From assembly GCA_025936045.1 (NCBI GenBank), contig JAICUB010000033.1, positions 1 to 64,000 on the forward strand: a stretch of DNA of 64,000 nt, written 5' to 3'. The DNA comes from Polyangiaceae bacterium. Lineage in GTDB: Bacteria > Myxococcota_A > Polyangia > Polyangiales > Polyangiaceae. Made by a program: the position numbers and the translations under genes. This document shows, in pieces, positions 25,807 through 34,228 of the stretch (position 1 is its first letter; each line of letters starts with the position of its first letter). The notes under the pieces are model-generated. The model saw only the letters and a program-made list of their open reading frames with translations. It ran no database searches and was not told where the DNA came from.

Positions 25807-25835
25807 AATTTCGAGGCGTGGACCGCCGTTGTCAA
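25807..25835 (-). promoter_or_regulatory. Candidate sodB promoter
   Basis: On the minus strand, a perfect -35 box TTGACA (25835-25830) is followed after 17 bases by GAAATT (25812-25807), a weak -10. Distance to the sodB ATG is about 60 bases. Only the -35 match is strong. Confidence 0.45.
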
Positions 25836-25985
25836 CGCCTCAAAAGGCCCCGAACCCTAGTTTTTTCTGGGTCTTGTCCTTGCGAACCCATGACCAAGGC
25901 ATTTCCGCCGCGGGTCGGCTGGCCGCTTGCCCTGACGCGTTTTGCCCGGTAGGAACTCGAGCCCAACCACACCCCCGAGGTAAAC

Positions 25986-26918
25986 GTGTCGAAGACAGTG
26001 CTGCTCGCCACCGAAAAACCGTTCTCCGCTGCTGCTCGTGACGAGGTCGTCGCGATCATCAAAGGCGCCGGCTACACCGCGCGCGTGCTCGAGAGCTACA
26101 AGGGCAAAGGTCCGCTGCTCGAGGCGATCGCAGACGCGGACGCCGCCATCGTGCGCAGCGACATCATCGACGCCGAGGTGCTCGGCGCGGCGAAGAAGCT
26201 CGCGCTCGTCGTGCGCGCCGGCGCCGGTTACGACAACATCGATACGGCGACGGCGAAGTCGAAGAACATCGCCGTGATGAACACGCCGGGCCAGAACGCG
26301 AACGCCGTCGCCGAGCTCGCGTTCGGCATGCTCGTGTACCTCGCGCGCGGCAAATTCGACGGTAAGACGGGCAGTGAGCTCCGCGGAAAGACGCTCGGCC
26401 TGCACGCGTTCGGCGCCGTCGGGCGCGCGGTCGCGACGGTCGCGAAGGGCTTCGGCATGCAAGTCTTCGCTTACGATCCGTTCGTGAAGCCGGAGCAGTT
26501 CCAGGCCGCGGGCGTCGAGCCCGTCGGTTCGGCGGAAGAGCTCTACAAGCGCTCGCAGTACGTCTCGCTCCACGTGCCCGCGACGGCCGAGACCAAGAAC
26601 TCGATCGGTAAGAAGCTGCTCTCGCTCTTGCCGAAGGGCGGCACCGTCGTGAACACGGCGCGCAAGGAGATCATCAACGAGGCGGAGCTGCTCGAGGTGC
26701 TCGCCGAGCGCCAGGACATCCGCTACATCTCGGACATCGCGCCGAGCGACGCGACCGCCGCCGCGCTCAAGGAGAAATTCGACAAGCGCACCTTCATCAC
26801 CGCGGTGAAGCAGGGCGCGCAGACGGAAGAAGCGAACGTGAACGCGGGGCTCGCGGCGGCGCGGCAGATCGTCGGCTTCTTCGAGCGCGGCGAGAAGCAG
26901 TTCATCGTCAATCCTTGA
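25986..26918 (+). CDS. serA: D-3-phosphoglycerate dehydrogenase, short type without ACT domain
   Basis: Oxidises 3-phosphoglycerate with NAD in serine synthesis. 310 residues: an N-terminal substrate domain, an NAD Rossmann domain (KTLGLHAFGAVGRAVATVAK) and a return to the substrate domain, with no ACT regulatory domain. The active-site Arg lies in VVRAGAGYDNID. At the usual catalytic His position (TPHIGAST in typical SerA) it reads TAVKQGAQTEEAN, with no His. The same replacement (PKKMGAQT) is known in the Bacteroidetes-type SerA, to which the whole sequence is close. serC is 5 kb away on the other strand. Confidence 0.88.
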   Translation: MSKTVLLATEKPFSAAARDEVVAIIKGAGYTARVLESYKGKGPLLEAIADADAAIVRSDIIDAEVLGAAKKLALVVRAGAGYDNIDTATAKSKNIAVMNTPGQNANAVAELAFGMLVYLARGKFDGKTGSELRGKTLGLHAFGAVGRAVATVAKGFGMQVFAYDPFVKPEQFQAAGVEPVGSAEELYKRSQYVSLHVPATAETKNSIGKKLLSLLPKGGTVVNTARKEIINEAELLEVLAERQDIRYISDIAPSDATAAALKEKFDKRTFITAVKQGAQTEEANVNAGLAAARQIVGFFERGEKQFIVNP

Positions 26919-27514
26919 CCGAACCTCCGCGCCGGCCTCCCGCCGGACCACGGCCCTCCGGGTCACGCACGACGTCCTCCCGCTCGCCCTCGTCCATCGG
27001 CGCGCTGCTCGAACAAGCGCGCGACGTGAGCGCGCGAGCGGGAGGGGTGGTGATCGATCGCGAAGCTTGGCGGCGCGCCGTCGGTGATCGCATCGCCGCG
27101 CGCACCGAGCCGGGGCGGCTCCGCAACGGCGTGCTCACGCTGCACGTCGCGTCCGCCGCGTGGGCGCAGGAGCTGTCGTTTTTCGGCGCGGATATACTCG
27201 CACGCGTGAAGGCGCTCGGCGTTTCGGCGAGCTCGCTCCGATTTCAGGTGCGGCCGGTGGCGACGCAGAAGCCGCCTGAACGGAGCGCGCCACAACCGCG
27301 GCCACGCGCGGTGTTGCCGCCGGAGCTCGAGGAACGGCTGCGCCACGTCGAGGATCCGGCGCTGCGAGCGGCCATCGCCGAAGCGGCAGCGCTCGGGCTC
27401 GCGGGGGCTAGCTCAGGACAACGCGCTCGAGGCCCGCGATCCGCTGCACCACGAAGCGCTCGGCCGGACCGAACGTCGCCTGATGCTCCTCGAGCACCGC
27501 GACGTAAGCCCTGA
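26915..27514 (+). CDS. DUF721 / DciA-like protein
   Basis: A 199-residue protein. Residues ~30-110 (ALLEQARDVSARAG, DREAWRRAVGDRIAARTEPGRL, LTLHVASAAWAQELSF) match the DUF721 domain. DciA, a DUF721 protein, loads DnaB in bacteria lacking DnaC. Both ends are Pro/Arg-rich. The TTG start overlaps the serA stop (TTGA), as no later start keeps the domain whole. Its last ~107 bp overlap, on the opposite strand, the end of the first FHA gene. dnaB itself is at 51-52.6 kb. Confidence 0.75.
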   Translation: MTEPPRRPPAGPRPSGSRTTSSRSPSSIGALLEQARDVSARAGGVVIDREAWRRAVGDRIAARTEPGRLRNGVLTLHVASAAWAQELSFFGADILARVKALGVSASSLRFQVRPVATQKPPERSAPQPRPRAVLPPELEERLRHVEDPALRAAIAEAAALGLAGASSGQRARGPRSAAPRSARPDRTSPDAPRAPRRKP

Positions 27515-28247
27515 GCGACGCGACGTGCATGCCGCGCGCCTTCCTCACGACGTCGTACATTTGATCGACGACTTTGCCCGGAAGGACCCGGCGCGTCAGC
27601 GTGTAGAGGTCGATCACGTAGTCGAGCCAGTTGGCCCGTGAGGTGGCCCACGCGATGCGCACGGCGTAGCTCGCGGCACGCTCGGCGATGGCGACCGGGA
27701 CTTCCCGTCCCTCCTTGGCTTCGCGCAGAATGCTCTGCAGCACACCCGAAAGAATGCGCTCCGCTTCCTCGCCGCGGTCCATCGCGAGCACCTTGTCGGC
27801 GACCGAGCCGAGGACGTCGAAGACGTCGCCCACGTGCGTCTGGTCTTCGCTCTTGCTGTCCTCGTCGAGCGACTCGCCGTGCAGCGTCTCCACGTGTTGG
27901 CGATCGCTCGAGATCGGTACCGATTCACGCTGGAAGCTCCGCACCACGAACTCACGCTGGCCAATCTGCAGCGTGTCGCCTTCCTTCATGCGTTGGCTGC
28001 CCTCGACGCGCCGCGCGTTCACGTAAAGGCCGTTGACGCTGCCGAGGTCCTTCACCGTCACCGAGTCGTCCGTGACGATGAGCTCGGCATGGCGGCGCGA
28101 GACCATGCTGTCCTCGAGCACCAGGTGGCAACCGGAGCTGCGCCCGACGAGCAGGTTCCCGCGCCGGAGCTCGATGTTCTGACCGTCGTGCTCCAGCCAA
28201 AACCGCTTGAAGCGACCGGCGGGCAGGCTCCTCGGTTCGTTCGCCAC
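27408..28247 (-). CDS. FHA-domain protein A with shared C-terminal helical domain
   Basis: A 279-residue cytosolic protein. An FHA phosphothreonine-binding domain (~25-100) has GRSSGCHLVL, SMVSRRHAEL and LGSVNGLYVN. After an acidic linker, a helical domain (~140-279) carries VADKVLAMDRGEEAERILSG and LRAYVAVLEEHQ. The same C-terminal domain recurs in the next FHA gene and, more divergently, in the third. By family it would read Thr phosphorylation made by a Ser/Thr kinase. Its tail overlaps the DciA-like gene. Confidence 0.85.
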   Translation of the reverse strand: MANEPRSLPAGRFKRFWLEHDGQNIELRRGNLLVGRSSGCHLVLEDSMVSRRHAELIVTDDSVTVKDLGSVNGLYVNARRVEGSQRMKEGDTLQIGQREFVVRSFQRESVPISSDRQHVETLHGESLDEDSKSEDQTHVGDVFDVLGSVADKVLAMDRGEEAERILSGVLQSILREAKEGREVPVAIAERAASYAVRIAWATSRANWLDYVIDLYTLTRRVLPGKVVDQMYDVVRKARGMHVASLRAYVAVLEEHQATFGPAERFVVQRIAGLERVVLS

Positions 28248-28305
28248 TAGCGTCGAGTTTAGCGGTCTTGGAAGGAAAGATCACGATTTCGAGCAGATGT
28301 GAAGC

Positions 28306-29049
28306 TCAACCGAGCGAGCGCTCGAGCCCTTCCAACCGACTCAGGAGGAAGCGATCGGCGGGGCTGAGCTCGGTCGGCCCTTCCCGCACGGCGGCGATGT
28401 AGGCACGCAGCTCCTTGACGTTCGGCTGCTTTACCTTGTGGGCGGCCACGTAGAGCTCGTCCACCATGCTGCTCGGGCAAAGCTGCTTCATCGCGCCGTA
28501 AAAGCGGAAGACCGTGCTCACCCACGCGGCGTTCGCGGTGGCCTGCGCGAGCCTCAGGGCATAGCCAGCCGCTCGCTCGACGTTGGCAGGGTCGTACTTT
28601 TTGCCCCGCTCGACGTCGGAGAGCAGATGCTCGATCTGGGGCGCCAGCAGCCGCTCCGCTTCGTCCCAGCGTCCGAGCGCGATGGCCTTGTCGGCGAGCA
28701 TCCCGAAGAGGCCGAATGCGTTCATGCGCAGGGTCGGCACTTGCGTCAGGGTTCGTGTGGCTGGGTCAGGACGCCACACCGCGAAAACGAAGTCGGTCGA
28801 GCCGATTGAAACGCGATCGCCGAGCGCGAGCACGCGCGAGCCCTTGAGCTTCTTCCCGTTCACCCGCAGGCCGTTGCGGCTCTCGAGGTCGACCAGCGTC
28901 GCGCCGTCGTCGGCGACGTCGATGGCGGCGTGATGGCGCGAAACGAGCGGATCGTCGAGGCAGAGTCCCGCGTTCTCCGCCCGCCCAATCACGAAGCGAC
29001 CGAGCGGCAGTTCGATCTCGCGGGGTCCGAGCTGGAGCACGAACTTCAT
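28306..29049 (-). CDS. FHA-domain protein B with shared C-terminal helical domain
   Basis: A 247-residue paralogue of the downstream FHA gene. The FHA domain (~5-90) has GRFVIGRAENAGL, PLVSRHHAAIDV and LESRNGLRVNGK. The C-terminal helical domain (~110-247) aligns with protein A (LADKAIALGRWDEAERLLAP, LRAYIAAVREG, SPADRFLLSRLEGLERSLG). The ATG at 29049 is chosen because it begins the first FHA strand; the longer ORF would run into the third FHA gene. No signal peptide. Confidence 0.85.
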   Translation of the reverse strand: MKFVLQLGPREIELPLGRFVIGRAENAGLCLDDPLVSRHHAAIDVADDGATLVDLESRNGLRVNGKKLKGSRVLALGDRVSIGSTDFVFAVWRPDPATRTLTQVPTLRMNAFGLFGMLADKAIALGRWDEAERLLAPQIEHLLSDVERGKKYDPANVERAAGYALRLAQATANAAWVSTVFRFYGAMKQLCPSSMVDELYVAAHKVKQPNVKELRAYIAAVREGPTELSPADRFLLSRLEGLERSLG

Positions 29050-29080
29050 GGGCGTGCCGGCAGGAGCTCGCGTAAGTGTT

Positions 29081-29935
29081 TCAGCGATCGCCCGCCAGCA
29101 CCACGAGAGTCTCGTAACTTTCGCGATCCTCGGGGCTCGGCCCGCCTCGTTCCGTGATTGTTTCGACGACCTGCCGCACGGCCGGAGCAAGGGAGTCGCG
29201 CACCGCCGCGGGGAAGCCGGAGATGCCGCGGCTCAGCCCGGACGGCGGCGTTTGTCCGAGGCTCGCGTAGAGCGACAGTGCCCAGCGCACCCAGGTGAGC
29301 TCCCCGCACGCGGTGGCGAGCGCGACGGCCGCGTCCGCCACGCCACGAAGCGCGCGGTGGTCCACGCGCCCGCCGTCGGCGAGGCGCTGCTCGACGTGGA
29401 GCCGCGACCGCAAAAGCAGCCGTTCCACGTCCTCCCAGCTCTGCTTTTCGAGCGCTCGCGCGACCGCTTCGGCCGCGAGCTCCAGCGACCAGTCGCGGTC
29501 GGATTGGGCTCCCGTGAGCGTGTCCTCCTGCGTCGCGCGCTGAACCGAGCCGCACGCGGGGCAGCTCGGGCTTTCGGCCGCGTAGGGCATGCCGCAGTCG
29601 GCGCAGTGACACATGAAGCCGGTCGTGCGCCGCTGCGCCTTCTCGCCCGTGCTGGCGGCCACGGCGCAGAGCACGAGCTCCTGAGAACCGACACGCACCC
29701 GGTCGGTGTCACCGAGCTCGACCACGCCCTTGATCGGCTTGCCGTTGACGGAGACGCCGTTGCGGGAGCCGAGGTCCTCCACGTAAACGTGCACGCCGTC
29801 GACTTTGACGCGCGCGTGTTCGCGAGAGACGAGCGGATCGTCGATGGTGATTTGACAGGCGGCGCTGCGACCGATGGTCGTCACCCCGGGCGCTAGGTCG
29901 ATCTCTTGCAGTAGGAAGCGGAGCCTGAACCGCAC
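29081..29935 (-). CDS. FHA-domain protein C with zinc ribbon
   Basis: A 284-residue FHA protein: FHA domain ~1-90 (GVTTIGRSAACQI, PLVSREHARVKV, LGSRNGVSVNGK), then a zinc ribbon (CHCADCGMPY...CPACGS, ~105-130). The C-terminal helical region is probably homologous to that of the two downstream FHA proteins (EKQSWEDVERLLLRSRLH). The GTG at 29935 has an AAGG site upstream and is preferred over the GTG at 29971. It is the first gene of the three-gene FHA cluster. Confidence 0.82.
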   Translation of the reverse strand: MRFRLRFLLQEIDLAPGVTTIGRSAACQITIDDPLVSREHARVKVDGVHVYVEDLGSRNGVSVNGKPIKGVVELGDTDRVRVGSQELVLCAVAASTGEKAQRRTTGFMCHCADCGMPYAAESPSCPACGSVQRATQEDTLTGAQSDRDWSLELAAEAVARALEKQSWEDVERLLLRSRLHVEQRLADGGRVDHRALRGVADAAVALATACGELTWVRWALSLYASLGQTPPSGLSRGISGFPAAVRDSLAPAVRQVVETITERGGPSPEDRESYETLVVLAGDR

Positions 29936-30077
29936 GGCACAAACCTTAGGCGGGGCACGGAAACCGCCCACGCTACAGAACCCTAACCTTCACCCCTCCA
30001 CCTCGTCAAACCGCGGGCCGCCCGCCCAAAAACGTGCCCGCTCGGCCGCGCCAAACATGCGCATAATCGCGCGGCCG

Positions 30078-30950
30078 ATGCCGACACGCCAGCGACCTCA
30101 CCGCCTGCCCTCGCTCGCCTTTCCGACGCGTGCGGCCTGTGCGGTCTTTTTCGTAGCGACGCACCTTTCGGCGCCTCTTCACGCAGAGGAGAGCCAGGGA
30201 CCTACACCTTCATCGACGGCAGCTTCACCCGCTCGACCTACATCCACCCCCACGCCGCTTCCGACACCCGCGGAGGACCGTTCGACGAGCGCGCCGCCGC
30301 CGCTGCCCCCTCCGTCTTCATCCACCGTGTCGCCCGCGCCCCCGCCGCCCGACGCGCGCCCGCTCGCGCCCGCCCCGTCGGCGCCCACGGCCGCGCGGGA
30401 GCCGATGCCGGCTGCGGCGCCGCAGCCGGCGGCGACCGCAGCCGGCGCGCTGCGCGGCTTCGTGAGCGCGCCGGGATACTCGCTCGTGCACGTCGGCGCG
30501 AGCTACCCCGGCACGTGGCTCGAGCTCAGAAACCGTGTCGATCGCGGCGAATGGCAGCGTGCGTGTCTCGCGCCGTGCGACCAGGCCTTGTACGTCGACG
30601 GGACGCTCGCACGCGTGTCCGCGCCAGGCATGACGACGTCGAACCCGTTTCGGATCGATCCGGGCGAGGGCACGGCGCTCGTGCGCGTCGACGGCGGGTC
30701 GGCACGCGCGCGCTCGTTCGGAATCCTTGGCTTGGTCGTCGGCATTCCGACGACGATCGCGGGCGGCGCGCTCTACGGCTACGGCAGCTACGCTGACCGC
30801 GATGGCTTCCGCATCGGCGGCGCGACGGTGCTCGGCGTCGGAGCGCTCGCAATTCTCGCGTCGCTGCCCTTCTTGGTCTCGGGCTCGACGACGGTGCGCA
30901 ACGCCAAAGGCAGCGCGATCGCGAGCGCGCACGGATTCGGTACGTTCTGA
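30078..30950 (+). CDS. Secreted/inner-membrane protein with Pro-rich region
   Basis: A 290-residue protein with a probable signal peptide (MPTRQRPHRLPSLAFPTRAA then ...SAPLHA). A ~90-residue Pro/Ser/Thr/Ala-rich stretch follows. Next is a small domain with two Cys (WLELRNRVDRGEWQRACLAP, then CDQALYVDG) and two C-terminal hydrophobic segments (GILGLVVGIPTTIAGGALYG and VLGVGALAILASLPFL). The fold resembles the C-terminal part of many myxobacterial PEGA/TPR-type envelope proteins. An ATG at 30057 is an alternative. Function unknown. Confidence 0.6.
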   Translation: MPTRQRPHRLPSLAFPTRAACAVFFVATHLSAPLHAEESQGPTPSSTAASPARPTSTPTPLPTPAEDRSTSAPPPLPPPSSSTVSPAPPPPDARPLAPAPSAPTAAREPMPAAAPQPAATAAGALRGFVSAPGYSLVHVGASYPGTWLELRNRVDRGEWQRACLAPCDQALYVDGTLARVSAPGMTTSNPFRIDPGEGTALVRVDGGSARARSFGILGLVVGIPTTIAGGALYGYGSYADRDGFRIGGATVLGVGALAILASLPFLVSGSTTVRNAKGSAIASAHGFGTF

Positions 30951-31028
30951 GCGCTCAAACGCGGCCGCCCGCCAACTTCGGGCCGTCCCAAAATCGGCGG
31001 GCGTGGCCCGCGTCACGACGGCGTTCGA

Positions 31029-32108
31029 CTACGCCTTGAACTCGCGCATGAAGTCGGCGAGCGCCTTGCACCACTCGGGGAGCACGGCGTTGTAGGTCGA
31101 GGCGCGGAAGCCGCCGACGGAGCGGTGACCCTTGAGGCCGACCATCTTTCGCTTCTGCGCTTCCTTCAAGAACTCCTCTTCGAGCTCCGGCGTCTTGAGC
31201 GTGAAGACGATGTTCATCATCGAGCGTGCGCTCTTCTCGACCGGCGTGCTGAAGAAATCCGAGCGCTGATCGATCACGCTGTAGATGAGCTGCGCCTTCT
31301 CGCGGTTGCGCTTTTCCATGGCCGCGAGACCGCCGTTCTTCTTCACGTCGTCGAGCACGTTCCGGAGCAGGTAGATCGAGAACGTCGGCGGCGTGTTGTA
31401 GAGCGAGTTGTTCTCCGCGTGCGTGCGGTACTGGAAGATGGCCGGGATGTCCTTGCGGCCGCCCTCGACCAAGTCCTTGCGGACAATCACGACGACGAGG
31501 CCGCTCGGACCGAGGTTTTTCTGCGCTCCGGCGTAGATGAGGCCGAACTTCGACACGTCGATCGGGCGCCACATGAGGTCGCTCGACATGTCGGCGACGA
31601 GCGGAACGTTGCCCGTGTTCGGGAACTTGTCCCACTGCGTGCCGAAGATGGTGTTGTTGCTCGTGATGTGCGCGTACGCGGCGTTCGCGTCGAGCGAGAG
31701 CTCCGACTCGGCCGGAATGCGACCGAACTTGCCGTCCTTCTCGGCGGTGCCGGCGACGCGCACGGTGCCGACCGATTTGCCTTCCTTGTACGCCTTCTGC
31801 GACCACGCTCCCGTGAGCACGTAGTCGGCGCTCTTGCCCGCGGGCAGGAGGTTCATCGGCACGGTGGCGAACTGTTGGCTCGCTCCGCCCTGGAGCAAGA
31901 GGATTTGGTGGCTTTCGGGGACGTTGAGGAGCTCGCGCGTGAGCGCGAGCGCCTCGTTGTGCACGGCTTCGTAGGCCTTACCGCGATGGCTGTGCTCCAT
32001 CACGCTCATGCCCGTGCCGCCGAGATCCAGGAGCTCCGCTTGCGCGCGCTCGAGAGCCGCGAGCGGCAACGCCGCCGGGCCTGCATTGAAATTCATGACT
32101 CGTGCCAT
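31029..32108 (-). CDS. serC: Phosphoserine aminotransferase
   Basis: A PLP enzyme that converts 3-phosphohydroxypyruvate to phosphoserine, the second step of serine synthesis (also used in pyridoxine synthesis). 359 residues, typical for SerC. The N-terminus MNFNAGPAALP, GGTGMSVMEHSHRGK, LLLQGGASQQFATVPMNLL and the PLP-binding Lys in IYAGAQKNLGPSGLVVV are all characteristic. Translation starts at MARV (ATG 32108). It is followed upstream, on the same strand, by the YrdC-family gene 14 bp away. Confidence 0.96.
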   Translation of the reverse strand: MARVMNFNAGPAALPLAALERAQAELLDLGGTGMSVMEHSHRGKAYEAVHNEALALTRELLNVPESHQILLLQGGASQQFATVPMNLLPAGKSADYVLTGAWSQKAYKEGKSVGTVRVAGTAEKDGKFGRIPAESELSLDANAAYAHITSNNTIFGTQWDKFPNTGNVPLVADMSSDLMWRPIDVSKFGLIYAGAQKNLGPSGLVVVIVRKDLVEGGRKDIPAIFQYRTHAENNSLYNTPPTFSIYLLRNVLDDVKKNGGLAAMEKRNREKAQLIYSVIDQRSDFFSTPVEKSARSMMNIVFTLKTPELEEEFLKEAQKRKMVGLKGHRSVGGFRASTYNAVLPEWCKALADFMREFKA

Positions 32109-32122
32109 TGGGGTGCGTTTTG

Positions 32123-32752
32123 TTAGCTAGGCCGCACCGGGTCGTCAAGGCGAAGGCCCGTGCGCGCCAGAACCTCGGCAACGCGCGTACGTGGTACGCG
32201 TCCTGCACGCACGAGGCGCGCCCCATCCGCGCTGACGCTGACGAGCGTCGACGGCAGGCCGCCCGGCGAAACGCCCGGGAGAACCAACAGAGCGCCGCTC
32301 CCGACGGCCGGGCCGAACGCGCGCAAGACTTCCGTCGCCTCGGTGGCCGGCGGTTCGCCCGGTAGATTCGCGCTCGTCGCCGTGAGCGGCTTGCCGAAGG
32401 CGCGCGCGAGCTCCGCGGCGCTGCAGGGCGACGGAACCCGAACGGCGACGCTGCCGTCGAGCGTGACTCGCGGGTCGAGGTCGGGCAGCGCCGGCAGCGC
32501 GATGCTGAGCGCCCCCGGCCAGAACTCCGTCGCGAGGACGCGCGCGGCGGGCGGCACGGCCCCGACGAGCGTGGTCCAGCTGGCCGCGTCCGGCAGGATC
32601 AGCGGGATGCCCTTGTCCGCGCCGCGCGGCTTGACGCGCAGGAGCGCGTCGAGCGCGCTCGGTCGCGTGGCGTCGACGAGCAAACCGAAGAACGTCTCCG
32701 TGGCGGCGGCGACGACGAGCCCCGCTTCGAGCGCGCGCACGTGCTCGTTCAC
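32123..32752 (-). CDS. tsaC: Sua5/YciO/YrdC-family protein, probable threonylcarbamoyl-AMP synthase
   Basis: A 209-residue protein of the YrdC fold, which makes threonylcarbamoyl-AMP for the t6A37 modification of tRNAs. It has TETFFGLLVDATR (the usual TxTxYGL region), the Lys/Arg nucleotide site in RVKPRGADKGIPLIL and the SxN motif in TATSANLPGEPP. The sequence departs from consensus in several places, so a YciO-type paralogue is possible. The GTG start overlaps the purD stop (GTGA). Confidence 0.75.
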   Translation of the reverse strand: MNEHVRALEAGLVVAAATETFFGLLVDATRPSALDALLRVKPRGADKGIPLILPDAASWTTLVGAVPPAARVLATEFWPGALSIALPALPDLDPRVTLDGSVAVRVPSPCSAAELARAFGKPLTATSANLPGEPPATEATEVLRAFGPAVGSGALLVLPGVSPGGLPSTLVSVSADGARLVRAGRVPRTRVAEVLARTGLRLDDPVRPS

Positions 32753-34050
32753 GAAGCGCCCTCTTCGAACACGCGCGCGGCGATGTCGCGACGATATTGC
32801 ATGCCCTCGAAGTGGATGCGCTCGACCGCGGCGTAGGCGCGCTCGCGCGCGAGCTCGAGCGTCCGAGCCCGCGCGCGCACCCCGAGCACGCGTCCGCCCG
32901 CGGTCACGACGCGCTCCTCCACGAGCGCCGTCCCGGCATGCAAAACGCTCACGCCCTCGAGCGTTCCGGCCGCCTCGAGCCCGCTGATCGGCGCGCCCGT
33001 GCGCGGCTCCTCGGGATAGCCGCCCGCCGCGAGCACGACGCACAAGGCGTGTTCGCCGGACGGCCTGAGAGCGCCGGGAGCGAGCGCGCCGCGCGCGGCG
33101 CCGTCGAGCGCTTCACCGAGATCGCCCTCGAGCGTCGCGAGCATGACTTGCGTCTCCGGATCGCCGAAGCGCACGTTGAACTCGAGCAGGACGAGCTCGC
33201 CTTCCGGCGTGACCATGAGGCCCGCGAAGAGCACTCCGCGAAACGGGTGACCTTCGGTGATCATGCCGTGCACCGCACGCTCGAAGACCTCGCGCTCGGC
33301 GCGCGCGAGGAGCTCCGGCGCGGCGAGCGGAGCCGGCGCGTAGGTGCCCATGCCGCCCGTGTTCGGACCTCGGTCCCCATCGAGCAAGCGCTTGTGATCC
33401 TGCGCCGCGGGCAGCACGACCCAGCGCTCGCCGTCGATCAGCGCATGGAGGCTGAGCTCGGCGCCGCGCACGCGCTCCTCGAGCACGACGGCTTTTCCGG
33501 CAGCGCCGAAGCTCTCGCCGCTCAGCATGCCGCGCGCGGCCGCGAGCGCTGCCGTGTGCGTGTCGGCGACGACGACGCCCTTGCCCCCGCAGAGGCCGTC
33601 GGCTTTGACGACCGGCGGCTCGGCAAACCGCCGCACGGCCGCTTCCGCGAGAGCAAGCTCGGTCACGACTTCGTGGCGCGCGGTCCGGATACCGTGCCGG
33701 ACCGCGAAATCCTTCATGAACGCCTTCGAGCCCTCGAGGCGCGCCGCGGCGCGAGTCGGACCGAACACGTGGATGCCGCGATCGGTGAGCTCGTCGGTGA
33801 GTCCGGCACAGAGCGGCGCCTCAGGCCCGATCACGACGAGATCGACGGCTTCACTCTGCGCGATGTCGCCCGGCGAGCCGCTCGCCGAGCGGAGGATTTT
33901 CGGAGCAAGGCGCGCGGGCGCAGCTCGCGTGCCGGCGTTGCCGGGCGTCACGATCACCTCGCCGACGCTCTCCGCTTCGAGGAGCCCGAGGGCGAGGGCG
34001 TGTTCGCGCCCTCCGGAGCCGACGACGAGGACCTTGCGTCTGAGTGCCAA
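32749..34050 (-). CDS. purD: Phosphoribosylamine-glycine ligase (GAR synthetase)
   Basis: The ATP-grasp enzyme of the second purine synthesis step, 433 residues. It begins with KVLVVGSGGREHALALGL and has VDLVVIGPEAPLCAGL, PPVVKADGLCGGKGVVVA, AQDHKRLLDGDRGPNTGGMG and LEFNVRFGDPETQVML. TTG at 34050 is the only start close to the conserved N-terminus, with GGA at suitable spacing; a GTG 15 codons upstream is an alternative. It is coupled to the downstream YrdC-family gene. Confidence 0.95.
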   Translation of the reverse strand: MALRRKVLVVGSGGREHALALGLLEAESVGEVIVTPGNAGTRAAPARLAPKILRSASGSPGDIAQSEAVDLVVIGPEAPLCAGLTDELTDRGIHVFGPTRAAARLEGSKAFMKDFAVRHGIRTARHEVVTELALAEAAVRRFAEPPVVKADGLCGGKGVVVADTHTAALAAARGMLSGESFGAAGKAVVLEERVRGAELSLHALIDGERWVVLPAAQDHKRLLDGDRGPNTGGMGTYAPAPLAAPELLARAEREVFERAVHGMITEGHPFRGVLFAGLMVTPEGELVLLEFNVRFGDPETQVMLATLEGDLGEALDGAARGALAPGALRPSGEHALCVVLAAGGYPEEPRTGAPISGLEAAGTLEGVSVLHAGTALVEERVVTAGGRVLGVRARARTLELARERAYAAVERIHFEGMQYRRDIAARVFEEGAS

Positions 34051-34121
34051 GCTTCCGGCGTCTACACCGTGATGCGTCGAACCGCCAGCCACTCCGGCGC
34101 TTTCAGCGTCGTGCGTCGCGG

Positions 34122-34167
34122 CGGTGCTCCCGTGTCCCGGATACACGCGAGTGAGTATGGGTGTAAT
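34122..34167 (+). repeat. Degenerate fragment of the dispersed hairpin element
   Basis: CGGTGCT, then GATACAC, twelve bases, then GGGTGTAAT. The same three blocks occur in copy 2 (from about 41990 to 42033) with the same 12-base internal spacing and nearly the same first spacing. The second-hairpin arms are imperfect here. It is intergenic, upstream of purD. Confidence 0.45.
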
Positions 34168-34228
34168 CCCTTGGATCCCGCGGCGCTTCCCTCGCGGAAA
34201 CGTCGGGCGTAGTCTCTTGCTCGAGTCG

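Noticed and set aside
30966..31003. Inverted repeat CGCCCGCC/GGCGGGCG between convergent genes as a terminator
   Set aside because: 8-bp arms with a 22-base loop and no T-tract are weak evidence in such GC-rich DNA.
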